A program made the translations under genes and the position numbers. A DNA stretch of 64,000 bases from NCBI GenBank assembly GCA_045106555.1, contig JBGCET010000044.1, positions 3,232 to 67,231 of the forward strand. The letters are read 5' to 3'. This document shows, piece after piece, positions 25,172-32,297 of this stretch. Position 1 is the stretch's first letter. Every line of letters starts with the position of its first letter. Below the pieces are notes generated by a model, which ran no database searches, was not told where the DNA came from, and was given only the letters and a program-made list of their open reading frames with translations. The DNA comes from JANQOZ01 sp045106555 (GTDB taxonomy: Bacteria; Pseudomonadota; Gammaproteobacteria; Xanthomonadales; SZUA-38).

Positions 25172-27769
25172 TCAGGCCGTGGATTTCCTTTGCACCAGCC
25201 CCTTCAGCCGGCCGAAGATAGACTCAAAGGCGCGATCCATTAAAGGACGCGCACTGGCCTCAAACACTCTTGCCCTGCTCTCTGACATGGCAATAGCCAG
25301 GTCGTGAAGGGTTAGCTCTTCGGCATGGCCTCCCCGGTTATTCACAAACAGACATCGACCGGTCACCGGGCTGTACCAGGACAGTTTGCGTTTAATCCAC
25401 TTGTCGTCGTGGCCTAGTTTCAGCTCAAACCAGGTGCCAAAAGCCATCAGCCGAATTTTCGCCAGGTTGTGCTTTTGATCTACGGTCAATTCCGCCAGTT
25501 TTACCGGCTTCAGGGTCGACTCGGCCACCTTGCTGGTCGCTTCGCTTCTGGGCGCCGGTTGGTTCAGGACCTCCGGCGGGTCAAGGTCTGCAATTTCCGG
25601 CGTGTCCGCCGTTGCCGTCGAGCTGTCTGCCCAAGGCTGCTCCATCTTTTGAGCGGCCACGGGTGTTGGTACGGATGGTCGCTCGGCTTCAACTGTCGCA
25701 GGTTGCACTGGGGTTGGGTGACCCGGTTCAGAGACAGGCTGCGGCGGAATAGGCTTGGCTGAATCGTCGGCAACCTTTTGACTGACGTTGTCCACTGGCG
25801 GTGCGGCGGATTCAGTTGTCGCTGCACTAGCTGCTACATTGGCTGGGACATTGGCTGGGACATTGGCTGGCTTTTGCTTCTTTTTGCGCTTTTTTGGTGC
25901 CAGCGACCAGCGATGACAAGTTTCCAGGTTGTTGAGGACGATCTTAACGTCCTGCTCAAAGTAACCCACCTGGCTGAGACCTTGAGAGAGTTTTTTGGTA
26001 AGCCAGGACACTTTGCTGCGGAGCTTTTTCTTAACTCCTTCAGACAACCCCTTTCGGACTGAAAAGATCAGAGTTTTAGCGACCTTCCGAGCCTCTTTCC
26101 ACTGATCGCCTTCATCGCCGTAGCGCAGCGCGGTAAGGGCCATGAAATCTGTCCATGGGTGTTCAAGTACCGACTCTACAAACCGGGGCGGCTTGTATTT
26201 CTTGATCAGCCGTTCCATTTCATTGCGCGCTTGATCCCGCGCTAATTCGAGTTTTTCCTGTCCCCTGGCACGTTCAACCTGACGTTTTTCGGCCAGCCGA
26301 GCTTTCTTGCTCAAGGTGCCAATATGTTTGTCCAGGTCGCCGATCAGGTCTTTAAAGACGTTCAGGTCATCTTGGTATTCGGTCAGGATCCGATCAACGG
26401 CCACCTGCATTTTGGAAAATGTCGGAGACTCTGCGGGCTCGTCTTCAAGCCACAGCTCACCCGCGTCAGCGATGGTGTTGAAGAACTGTCGTGCCGGGTG
26501 ATCTTTTTCTTCAAAAAACGCCTCTTCCTGCAGGGCGACTCGAATCATCGGAACCTGAAGCTTGTGCAGCAGTTGCTGGACCGGCTGATGCAGCAAGTTT
26601 TCCTGCTGAATGTGGTCGTAAAGCATGCCCATGATGTCGATGGTTTGGGCGTGATGATTGGCCAGGGCCATTGGTCGCCCTGTTGGATCTTTGCCGAGTG
26701 CCTGGCGAACCAGCTGCTTGATTTCCGTTGAGCTGAGGAGCTCTGCCTGGTCGTTCGGACCCGGTGCGGCCATGTCCGACTGCAGACTGGACAGCGCGGT
26801 TTGGAGTGCCGGTGGAGGCGCAAAACTTACCCCAGCCGGTGGTATTTGCGCTGCAGGCCCTGCAATTTCACTCAACATATTTCGGATGTCTTGAACCAGT
26901 TCGGCATCGCTGGCGCTTTGGCTGTGGGGCAGTCCGCTGGCGTCTGCCACGCCTTGGGTCGCCCTGCCAAAGAAATCGAGTTCCGGTGTATTGCTGATGG
27001 CCTCAGGAATGCTGGGCGCGTCGGGTGGCGATCCTTCTGGTCGACGAGGCGGTGCTCGTCGGGCAGGCGCTGCCGGTTTTTCAAATTTCAAGTTGGGTAG
27101 AATTCCGGCGTCAATCAGGCTTTGGTTCATTGCCTCATAACAGTCAGAAATCTGGTCGTGAATTTGCCGATCTATAGCATTAAATAGCAGTACCTTGGGG
27201 CCCGAGGGAACTTCGATGCAGCTCGCGGCAGCGCGGATGGCCCGGCCCAGTTTCAGTGGGCCGCAAGGATTGGTGTCGTTCTTAACCGGCAGGCCGCGAT
27301 TGAGGATCGAAAAACGTTGATTCAGGGCGTAGATCGCCTGGGTATTGCGAATCTCGGCTTTGCTGACCATCTGCGTGATGGCCAGGCCTTCTTCCAGGTC
27401 CTGCTCTTCCACCAGGCTCATCTCGCCGTGGCCAAAAGTCAGGCCATGATGTTCAGGCTCCGGTGCACCTTCGATGAAATCGGTGAACGCCAGTTTCACT
27501 TGATCACTCAGCGCTTCGGTGAACAGGGTTTTCTTACCCTTGATGGTGTTCATCGCCTCGAAAAGGCGGTTTTGACCTTCGGTGCTGGCCGATTTGGCCG
27601 CTTGGTCGAACAGCGCTTTATCAGCCTCTTCAAACGCCGGGGTGATGTAGCTCAAAAGGTGTTTGGTCAGCGCCCGCTCACACGCGCCCAGTAACTCCGT
27701 CGGCCGCTGGGCCAAAGCGCCCATCGGTTGCGCGGGATTTTTCGTGTCACTGGTTGGAAGCTTGGACAT
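25172..27769 (-). CDS. DUF1631 family protein
   Basis: An 865-residue cytoplasmic protein. It matches the DUF1631 pattern: N-terminal helices (AFEEADKALFDQA), a central conserved block (MGMLYDHIQQENLL, then PMIRVALQEEAFFEEKDHPA, then FFNTIADAGELW) and a C-terminal PilZ-like barrel region (KLSWYSPVTGRCLFVNNRGG). Between about 630 and 770 lies a Pro/Ala/Val-rich linker including three PANV repeats (12-bp DNA repeat at 25836-25871). Molecular function of DUF1631 is unsettled. The adjacent PilZ gene and the PilZ-like tail suggest a c-di-GMP connection. The start ATG at 27769 faces rppH. Confidence 0.85.
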   Translation of the reverse strand: MSKLPTSDTKNPAQPMGALAQRPTELLGACERALTKHLLSYITPAFEEADKALFDQAAKSASTEGQNRLFEAMNTIKGKKTLFTEALSDQVKLAFTDFIEGAPEPEHHGLTFGHGEMSLVEEQDLEEGLAITQMVSKAEIRNTQAIYALNQRFSILNRGLPVKNDTNPCGPLKLGRAIRAAASCIEVPSGPKVLLFNAIDRQIHDQISDCYEAMNQSLIDAGILPNLKFEKPAAPARRAPPRRPEGSPPDAPSIPEAISNTPELDFFGRATQGVADASGLPHSQSASDAELVQDIRNMLSEIAGPAAQIPPAGVSFAPPPALQTALSSLQSDMAAPGPNDQAELLSSTEIKQLVRQALGKDPTGRPMALANHHAQTIDIMGMLYDHIQQENLLHQPVQQLLHKLQVPMIRVALQEEAFFEEKDHPARQFFNTIADAGELWLEDEPAESPTFSKMQVAVDRILTEYQDDLNVFKDLIGDLDKHIGTLSKKARLAEKRQVERARGQEKLELARDQARNEMERLIKKYKPPRFVESVLEHPWTDFMALTALRYGDEGDQWKEARKVAKTLIFSVRKGLSEGVKKKLRSKVSWLTKKLSQGLSQVGYFEQDVKIVLNNLETCHRWSLAPKKRKKKQKPANVPANVPANVAASAATTESAAPPVDNVSQKVADDSAKPIPPQPVSEPGHPTPVQPATVEAERPSVPTPVAAQKMEQPWADSSTATADTPEIADLDPPEVLNQPAPRSEATSKVAESTLKPVKLAELTVDQKHNLAKIRLMAFGTWFELKLGHDDKWIKRKLSWYSPVTGRCLFVNNRGGHAEELTLHDLAIAMSESRARVFEASARPLMDRAFESIFGRLKGLVQRKSTA

Positions 27770-27923
27770 GAATGTGAAGGTCGTTAGCGACAGCCCTTTA
27801 ACAGGCCCTGTGTGGCCGTCTTATCGGCCGTTATGATAGCAGCTTTAACGTCCTGATTCGTCAACAGCTATTGGCATTGACATTGTTTGACAGAGTCACG
27901 ATCGCTGGGTGTCGAAAGGGTTT

Positions 27924-27942
27924 TTCGGGCGACTTGCCCGAA
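27924..27942 (+). other. hairpin in the rppH leader
   Basis: TTCGGGC-gactt-GCCCGAA, a perfect 7-bp stem, lies 54 nt before the rppH start and is preceded by a T5 run. Two TTGACA motifs (from about 27878 and 27891) lie upstream and could be -35 elements. A role in mRNA stability is possible, but nothing decides it. Confidence 0.35.
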
Positions 27943-27996
27943 GCAGGTCAGGCGTGGAACAATCAAACCCGAACTCAGGGATGTGGGAGGGCTGAA

Positions 27997-28491
27997 ATGA
28001 TAGATCCGGACGGCTTCCGCCCCAACGTTGGAATCGTTCTCACCCGTGGCGACAGCAAGGTGTTTTGGGCACGTCGAATCACCCGGGATGGATGGCAGTT
28101 TCCCCAGGGCGGCATGCGTAGCGATGAGACGCCACAGGAAGCCATGTACCGTGAGCTCAGGGAGGAAACCGGTTTGGCTCCCGACCACGTGGCAGTGCTG
28201 GGTGCCACACCTGGATGGCTGAAGTATCGCTTACCTCAGCGCCTTCGCAGGCCGGCCCAAAAGCGTCAATGCTTGGGCCAAAAGCAAGTCTGGTTTCTGC
28301 TTCGGTTGATGGCCGACGAGAGTGAGCTGAACCTTGCCTTGACCGAAGAGCCTGAGTTTGATTCCTTTCGCTGGGTCGATTTCTGGTACCCGGTCAAGAA
28401 TGTGGTGCATTTTAAGCGACCGGTCTATCGTCAGGCTTTAGTGCATTTTGAGCCTTTGCTGGCCGCCCATGTCCAGTCTGCCGAAGCCTGA
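27997..28491 (+). CDS. rppH: RNA pyrophosphohydrolase
   Basis: A 164-residue Nudix hydrolase of the RppH type, which removes pyrophosphate from the 5' end of mRNA and opens it to RNase E. It shows MIDPDGFRPNVGIVL, WQFPQGGM, a Nudix box (REEETGL-like: RELREETGL), YRLPQRLRR, and the family's QKQVWFLLRL segment. The start is ATG 27997 with GGGAGG 6 nt upstream; the open frame extends further upstream but without family similarity. Length and motifs match E. coli RppH (176). Confidence 0.95.
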   Translation: MIDPDGFRPNVGIVLTRGDSKVFWARRITRDGWQFPQGGMRSDETPQEAMYRELREETGLAPDHVAVLGATPGWLKYRLPQRLRRPAQKRQCLGQKQVWFLLRLMADESELNLALTEEPEFDSFRWVDFWYPVKNVVHFKRPVYRQALVHFEPLLAAHVQSAEA

Positions 28492-28502
28492 TCTATTTCT
28501 TA

Positions 28503-28532
28503 TTGACAATCATTCGTGTTTGCATTTATATT
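28503..28532 (+). promoter_or_regulatory. bfd promoter with overlapping Fur-like site, possibly leaderless
   Basis: A perfect TTGACA (28503-28508) is 18 bp from TATATT (28527-28532). The -10 ends 6 nt before the bfd ATG (28539), so the predicted transcript starts at or next to the AUG. Bases 28504-28518 (TGACAATCATTCGTG) match about 10 of 14 positions of the TGATAATnATTATCA Fur half-operator, placed across the spacer. Iron-starvation control of bfd by Fur is well established in other gammaproteobacteria. Confidence 0.6.
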
Positions 28533-28538
28533 TACTGC

Positions 28539-28760
28539 ATGATCGTTTGTATTTGCAACGCCGTATCAGACCGACAAATTCGCGAGGCTGTGAAAAACGG
28601 CGCAGCGACAATGTCTGAACTACGTTCCGCCACCGGCTGCGGCACCACCTGCGGTAAATGCTCGCAGATGGCGGTGGAAATCATCAGCGAAAGCACCGTT
28701 TCTCATCGCGCTTCAGGCATTCCTGGCTTGGCGATGAATTCGGGTTTCTCTCCCGCCTGA
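28539..28760 (+). CDS. bfd: bacterioferritin-associated ferredoxin
   Basis: A 73-residue Bfd. The [2Fe-2S] ligands are visible as CxC (MIVCICNAVSD) and CxxC (CGTTCGKC region), with DRQIREAV between them. Bfd reduces stored Fe(III) in bacterioferritin to release iron. I start at ATG 28539 (MIVCICN, as in the family), not the earlier in-frame ATG-like codon. The tail after the cluster domain is about ten residues longer than the E. coli protein. The bfr gene is 156 bp downstream on the same strand. Confidence 0.93.
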   Translation: MIVCICNAVSDRQIREAVKNGAATMSELRSATGCGTTCGKCSQMAVEIISESTVSHRASGIPGLAMNSGFSPA

Positions 28761-28916
28761 AATACCGAATCATTTGGCTGCCAGCTAGCGCTTGCCAGCA
28801 ACCCGAAAGCTCATTGCAACTCATTCCAATTTGCGTTCCGTCATGGCTATCGCGGTTGGGGTATATTCCTGCGCGACAGATAATTTTGACGATTTCATAA
28901 AAGGATCAGGTTGGAC

Positions 28917-29396
28917 ATGAAGGGCGACACGAAAGTCATAGAGCACCTCAACAAAGTGCTGTTTAACGAACTACGGGCCATCAATCAGTATTTTCTCCAT
29001 TCCAGAATGCTTAATGACTGGGGGCTGACTAAACTCGGAGAATACGAGTATCACGAATCGATTGACGAGATGAAGCATGCAGACAAGCTGGTTGAACGCA
29101 TCCTGTTTCTCGAAGGGCTGCCAAACTTGCAGAATTTGGGCAAGCTGCGGATTGGCGAGAACGTACCAGAAATGTTGCAGTGTGACCTGGACTTGGAAAT
29201 GGAAGCGGTGCCGGATCTGCGTGATGCCATTGTGCACAGCGAGCAGGTCAGGGATTTCGTTAGCCGAGATCTGTTTCAGCATATTCTGGATGCTGAGGAG
29301 GAACACGTGGATTTTCTTGAGACCCAGTTAGCCTTGATTGATCAAGTTGGGTTGGAAAATTACCTGCAGTCCCAGATCGGAGCCCCAGGCGGCTGA
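28917..29396 (+). CDS. bfr: bacterioferritin
   Basis: A 159-residue heme-containing ferritin that stores iron as a 24-mer. Ferroxidase ligands sit at the standard positions, counting from ATG 28917: Glu18, Glu51 and His54 with Tyr25 nearby, and later the E94-type ELDLEMEAV helix and EEEHVD. Met52 is the heme ligand. MKGDTKVIEHLNKVL is nearly identical to other Bfr N-termini, so the TTG two codons upstream is not used. It pairs functionally with Bfd just upstream. Confidence 0.96.
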   Translation: MKGDTKVIEHLNKVLFNELRAINQYFLHSRMLNDWGLTKLGEYEYHESIDEMKHADKLVERILFLEGLPNLQNLGKLRIGENVPEMLQCDLDLEMEAVPDLRDAIVHSEQVRDFVSRDLFQHILDAEEEHVDFLETQLALIDQVGLENYLQSQIGAPGG

Positions 29397-29417
29397 TGGT
29401 TTTACGCGGAATTTGGA

Positions 29418-29445
29418 TGACGCTGAGCCGATAGACTCAGCGTCA
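29418..29445. terminator. bidirectional hairpin between bfr and the hybrid kinase gene
   Basis: A perfect 10-bp stem TGACGCTGAG/CTCAGCGTCA with an 8-nt loop lies between the two convergent genes. No T-tract follows, so intrinsic strength is uncertain. Confidence 0.5.
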
Positions 29446-29459
29446 CGCCCTAAAGGCCG

Positions 29460-32282
29460 TCAGGATGCCTTTATGTCTTGAAGTTCCGCAGCCACCTGAT
29501 CGAATTCAGACTGAATGTCTTTCAGTTTCTGCGCCACATCACCAATCGTACCCTCACGGGCACCATGCTCAACCAACTTGGCCAATTCTGACAGGCCGAT
29601 GGCACCCAGATTGGCGCTGGTGGATTTCAGTGAGTGGGCCGGCGCAATCAGCCCATCAATATCCTCGGCATCAGCCGCGTCCGCCAGCTGGCCGATGCAG
29701 TTGGGCGTGTCCTCAAGATAGACGTCGATCAGGTCGACATATTCGTCTCCCATGATGTCAATAAGGTCATCGAGTACCTGACGGTCCAGCACCGATTTAC
29801 TGGCCGTCTGCCGGTTCTTGGGCCTGAGCACCGCAACTTCCGGAGGTAAATCATCCGTTGAGGGTGTGCTGGATTCCGGCGACGCCTCTTCCACCGGGTC
29901 AACCAACTGGGGCGCTGCGGACTCTGTGAGCCAGCGATTCAGCATTTGTTCCAGAAGTTGCCGGTTCAACGGCTTGGCCATGTAGTCATCCATGCCCGCA
30001 TCCAGACATTTTTGTCGGTCACCGGCCATGGCGTTTGCGGTCATGGCCAAAATCGGAATGCGCTCCTGATTATTGTCCGACTCGTGCTGTCGCCACTGCT
30101 TAGTTGCGGAGTAGCCGTCCATCACCGGCATCATGCAGTCCATTAGGACGGCATTGTAGGTGTTATCGTTGAGTTGGCGAATGGCCTCTTTGCCGTTCTT
30201 AGCGACATCGTGTTCAACGCCAATTAACGACAACAATTTTTGAGCGACGTGAAGATTGACCGGGTTGTCTTCTACCAGCAGCACTCGTCCGGAAGGTTTG
30301 TCCGCTGGCATGAGGGTTGCCGGCGCGGGTGCTGGCTGATCGTCTTCCTCATAGTAGTCCTCTCCGTAACCCACCTCGTCAGAGCCCAGTGTGGGCGGCC
30401 GTTCGATGGCTTCTTCGCCGCCGTGTAGCAGGGTTTCAATCGTTTCGTGGAAATCGCCCTGGGCACTGCTCCGGTCCAGGGCATCGATATCGCTGAAGTC
30501 CGCCAGGGGTTCGGGCAAAATGCCGTCGCGGTTGAGTACCAGAATATTCATAGCGTTAAAACGGGAGTCGCGCCGGATCCGTCGAATCAGCTCGGCGGAT
30601 TGATTGCCCAGCGATGGTGCGTCAACCACCATCACGTCAAAGGCCCAGGTGCCGCCCAGCGTCAATGAGTCTTTGATCTTGGCCGCCATCTGACGCAGGT
30701 TGCCGGCGACTGTCGTGCTTGAGCCCCAGCCCTCAAAAAAGGTTCCCAGCCGTTGCCGCAAAGCCTCATCGCCACAGCCCAGCAATATTCTGGCATCCTG
30801 TAAGTCTTTGCGATCTGCCTGAATGTCGCCAACGGACTTCTTCAGATGAATCGAGAACCAAAATACCGACCCGGACCCAGGTTCTGATTTAACCCCGATC
30901 CGCCCGCCCATCAGTTCCACCAGACGTTTGCAGATGGCCAAACCCAATCCACTGCCGCCGTAGGTTCTAGTGGTTGACGCATCAGCCTGAGAGAAGGGCC
31001 TGAACAGGCGATCGGAGGTGGACTTATCCATACCAATGCCGGTGTCTTTCACCGCAAACAAGAGTTCGGTCTGGTCACGGGTTTCGCTACGGTTACTGAC
31101 CGTGACTTCCACATGACCGGAGTCGGTAAATTTGATCGCATTGCTTACCAGGTTGGTCAGCACTTGGCGCAGCCGTACCGGATCACCGCGTAGCGCAATC
31201 CGCACACCGGGTTCCAGTTTTACCCGCAGGTCCAGATCCTTCTTACGGGCGCTGGAGTTCATCAGGCGAACGACCGAATCGAGCAACTCCCGCAGATTCA
31301 AGCCAACCTGTTCCAGCTCAAGCTTACCGGCCTCAATTTTGGAATAATCCAAGATATCGTCAATAATCGAGAGCAGGTGCTTCGACGATTGGAAAGCGGT
31401 ATTCAGGTAGTCCTTCTGGGTGTCATTGAGCTCGGTGCTGCGCAAAATATCCAGGATCGGCAAGATGCCGTTGAGGGGGGTGCGAATTTCGTGGCTCATG
31501 GTGGCCAGAAACTCGTCCTTTGCCATGACCGCGGCCTCTGCGGCTCTTTTGGCCTGACGAACCTCCTCTTCGATTCTGGCTCGCCGGTCGATATTGCTTG
31601 ATAGCTCCTCGTTAAGGCTTTCCAGTTCGCTCTTGGACTGCGTCATCACTTTCGCCAGACGACGGTTTTCCAACGCATGATGGAGCGACTGGCGCAAGCC
31701 GCTTTGCAGTCGCAATGCTGACAGGTAGACCGCGCCAAGCACCAGCACGAAGGCGGCCGCAGTTATCCAGTGGGCGGTATCTCCGCTGGTTGCGAGCTTG
31801 ATCAATAAGGGCGCCGCGGACGGCAATGCAAACGCCACCATCAGGCGGGTAAATGGCGATAACAGCAATATGCCGGACACGATCATGGAGGTGGCAACCA
31901 CCGAAATGATCAGCGCGCTGTTCGGCAGGTCCAGATCAAACAACAGCCAGGACATTGCCCCCCAGCCAATCCCGCTGAAAGCCATGGTGACCGTGGCGGC
32001 TAGAATCCAGGACTCTGGGTTGGTGTCGACATCGTCCGCTTTGCGGTACTGGACGTACACCACCGCACGCACCGCCGCAATGATGGCAAAGTAAATCACC
32101 AGGCTCAGCGCCAGGGCGCTGTTCTGAGTAGACCAGAAATAGAGGCCGACCAGAGCGGCCACCGCAGTGGCAGCGATGGTGCCAAAGCCCGACATTCGGT
32201 ACATGAACCGTACCCGTTCGGCTTTTAGCCGCTTGTCGTGCTGGTCGTCAGCAGTAGAGGTGTAAAGACCGTCCTGCGTCAT
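29460..32282 (-). CDS. membrane hybrid histidine kinase with receiver and HPt domains
   Basis: About 940 residues. Six to seven N-terminal membrane helices (about 30-195) and a coiled coil (205-255) precede a HisKA domain with SHEIRTPLNG (His near 264). The HATPase domain carries NLVSNAIKF, DTGIGM and GGSGLGLAI. A degenerate receiver (about 505-620) is followed by an intact receiver (about 650-770; VLMDCMMPVMDG, Asp near 715, Lys in MAKP) and a C-terminal HPt (HSLKSTSANLGA, His near 883). This is the BarA/ArcB-type phosphorelay layout. I start at ATG 32282 with GGGGA upstream. It lies 15 bp after the degenerate GGDEF-EAL gene on the same strand, so the two probably form one operon and one pathway. 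Confidence 0.92.
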   Translation of the reverse strand: MTQDGLYTSTADDQHDKRLKAERVRFMYRMSGFGTIAATAVAALVGLYFWSTQNSALALSLVIYFAIIAAVRAVVYVQYRKADDVDTNPESWILAATVTMAFSGIGWGAMSWLLFDLDLPNSALIISVVATSMIVSGILLLSPFTRLMVAFALPSAAPLLIKLATSGDTAHWITAAAFVLVLGAVYLSALRLQSGLRQSLHHALENRRLAKVMTQSKSELESLNEELSSNIDRRARIEEEVRQAKRAAEAAVMAKDEFLATMSHEIRTPLNGILPILDILRSTELNDTQKDYLNTAFQSSKHLLSIIDDILDYSKIEAGKLELEQVGLNLRELLDSVVRLMNSSARKKDLDLRVKLEPGVRIALRGDPVRLRQVLTNLVSNAIKFTDSGHVEVTVSNRSETRDQTELLFAVKDTGIGMDKSTSDRLFRPFSQADASTTRTYGGSGLGLAICKRLVELMGGRIGVKSEPGSGSVFWFSIHLKKSVGDIQADRKDLQDARILLGCGDEALRQRLGTFFEGWGSSTTVAGNLRQMAAKIKDSLTLGGTWAFDVMVVDAPSLGNQSAELIRRIRRDSRFNAMNILVLNRDGILPEPLADFSDIDALDRSSAQGDFHETIETLLHGGEEAIERPPTLGSDEVGYGEDYYEEDDQPAPAPATLMPADKPSGRVLLVEDNPVNLHVAQKLLSLIGVEHDVAKNGKEAIRQLNDNTYNAVLMDCMMPVMDGYSATKQWRQHESDNNQERIPILAMTANAMAGDRQKCLDAGMDDYMAKPLNRQLLEQMLNRWLTESAAPQLVDPVEEASPESSTPSTDDLPPEVAVLRPKNRQTASKSVLDRQVLDDLIDIMGDEYVDLIDVYLEDTPNCIGQLADAADAEDIDGLIAPAHSLKSTSANLGAIGLSELAKLVEHGAREGTIGDVAQKLKDIQSEFDQVAAELQDIKAS

Positions 32283-32297
32283 AGTTGTCCCCAATGT

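Noticed and set aside
25836..25871. Three 12-bp tandem repeats (ACATTGGCTGGG) as a possible CRISPR-like array
   Set aside because: They are in-frame PANV repeats in the DUF1631 linker, without spacers.
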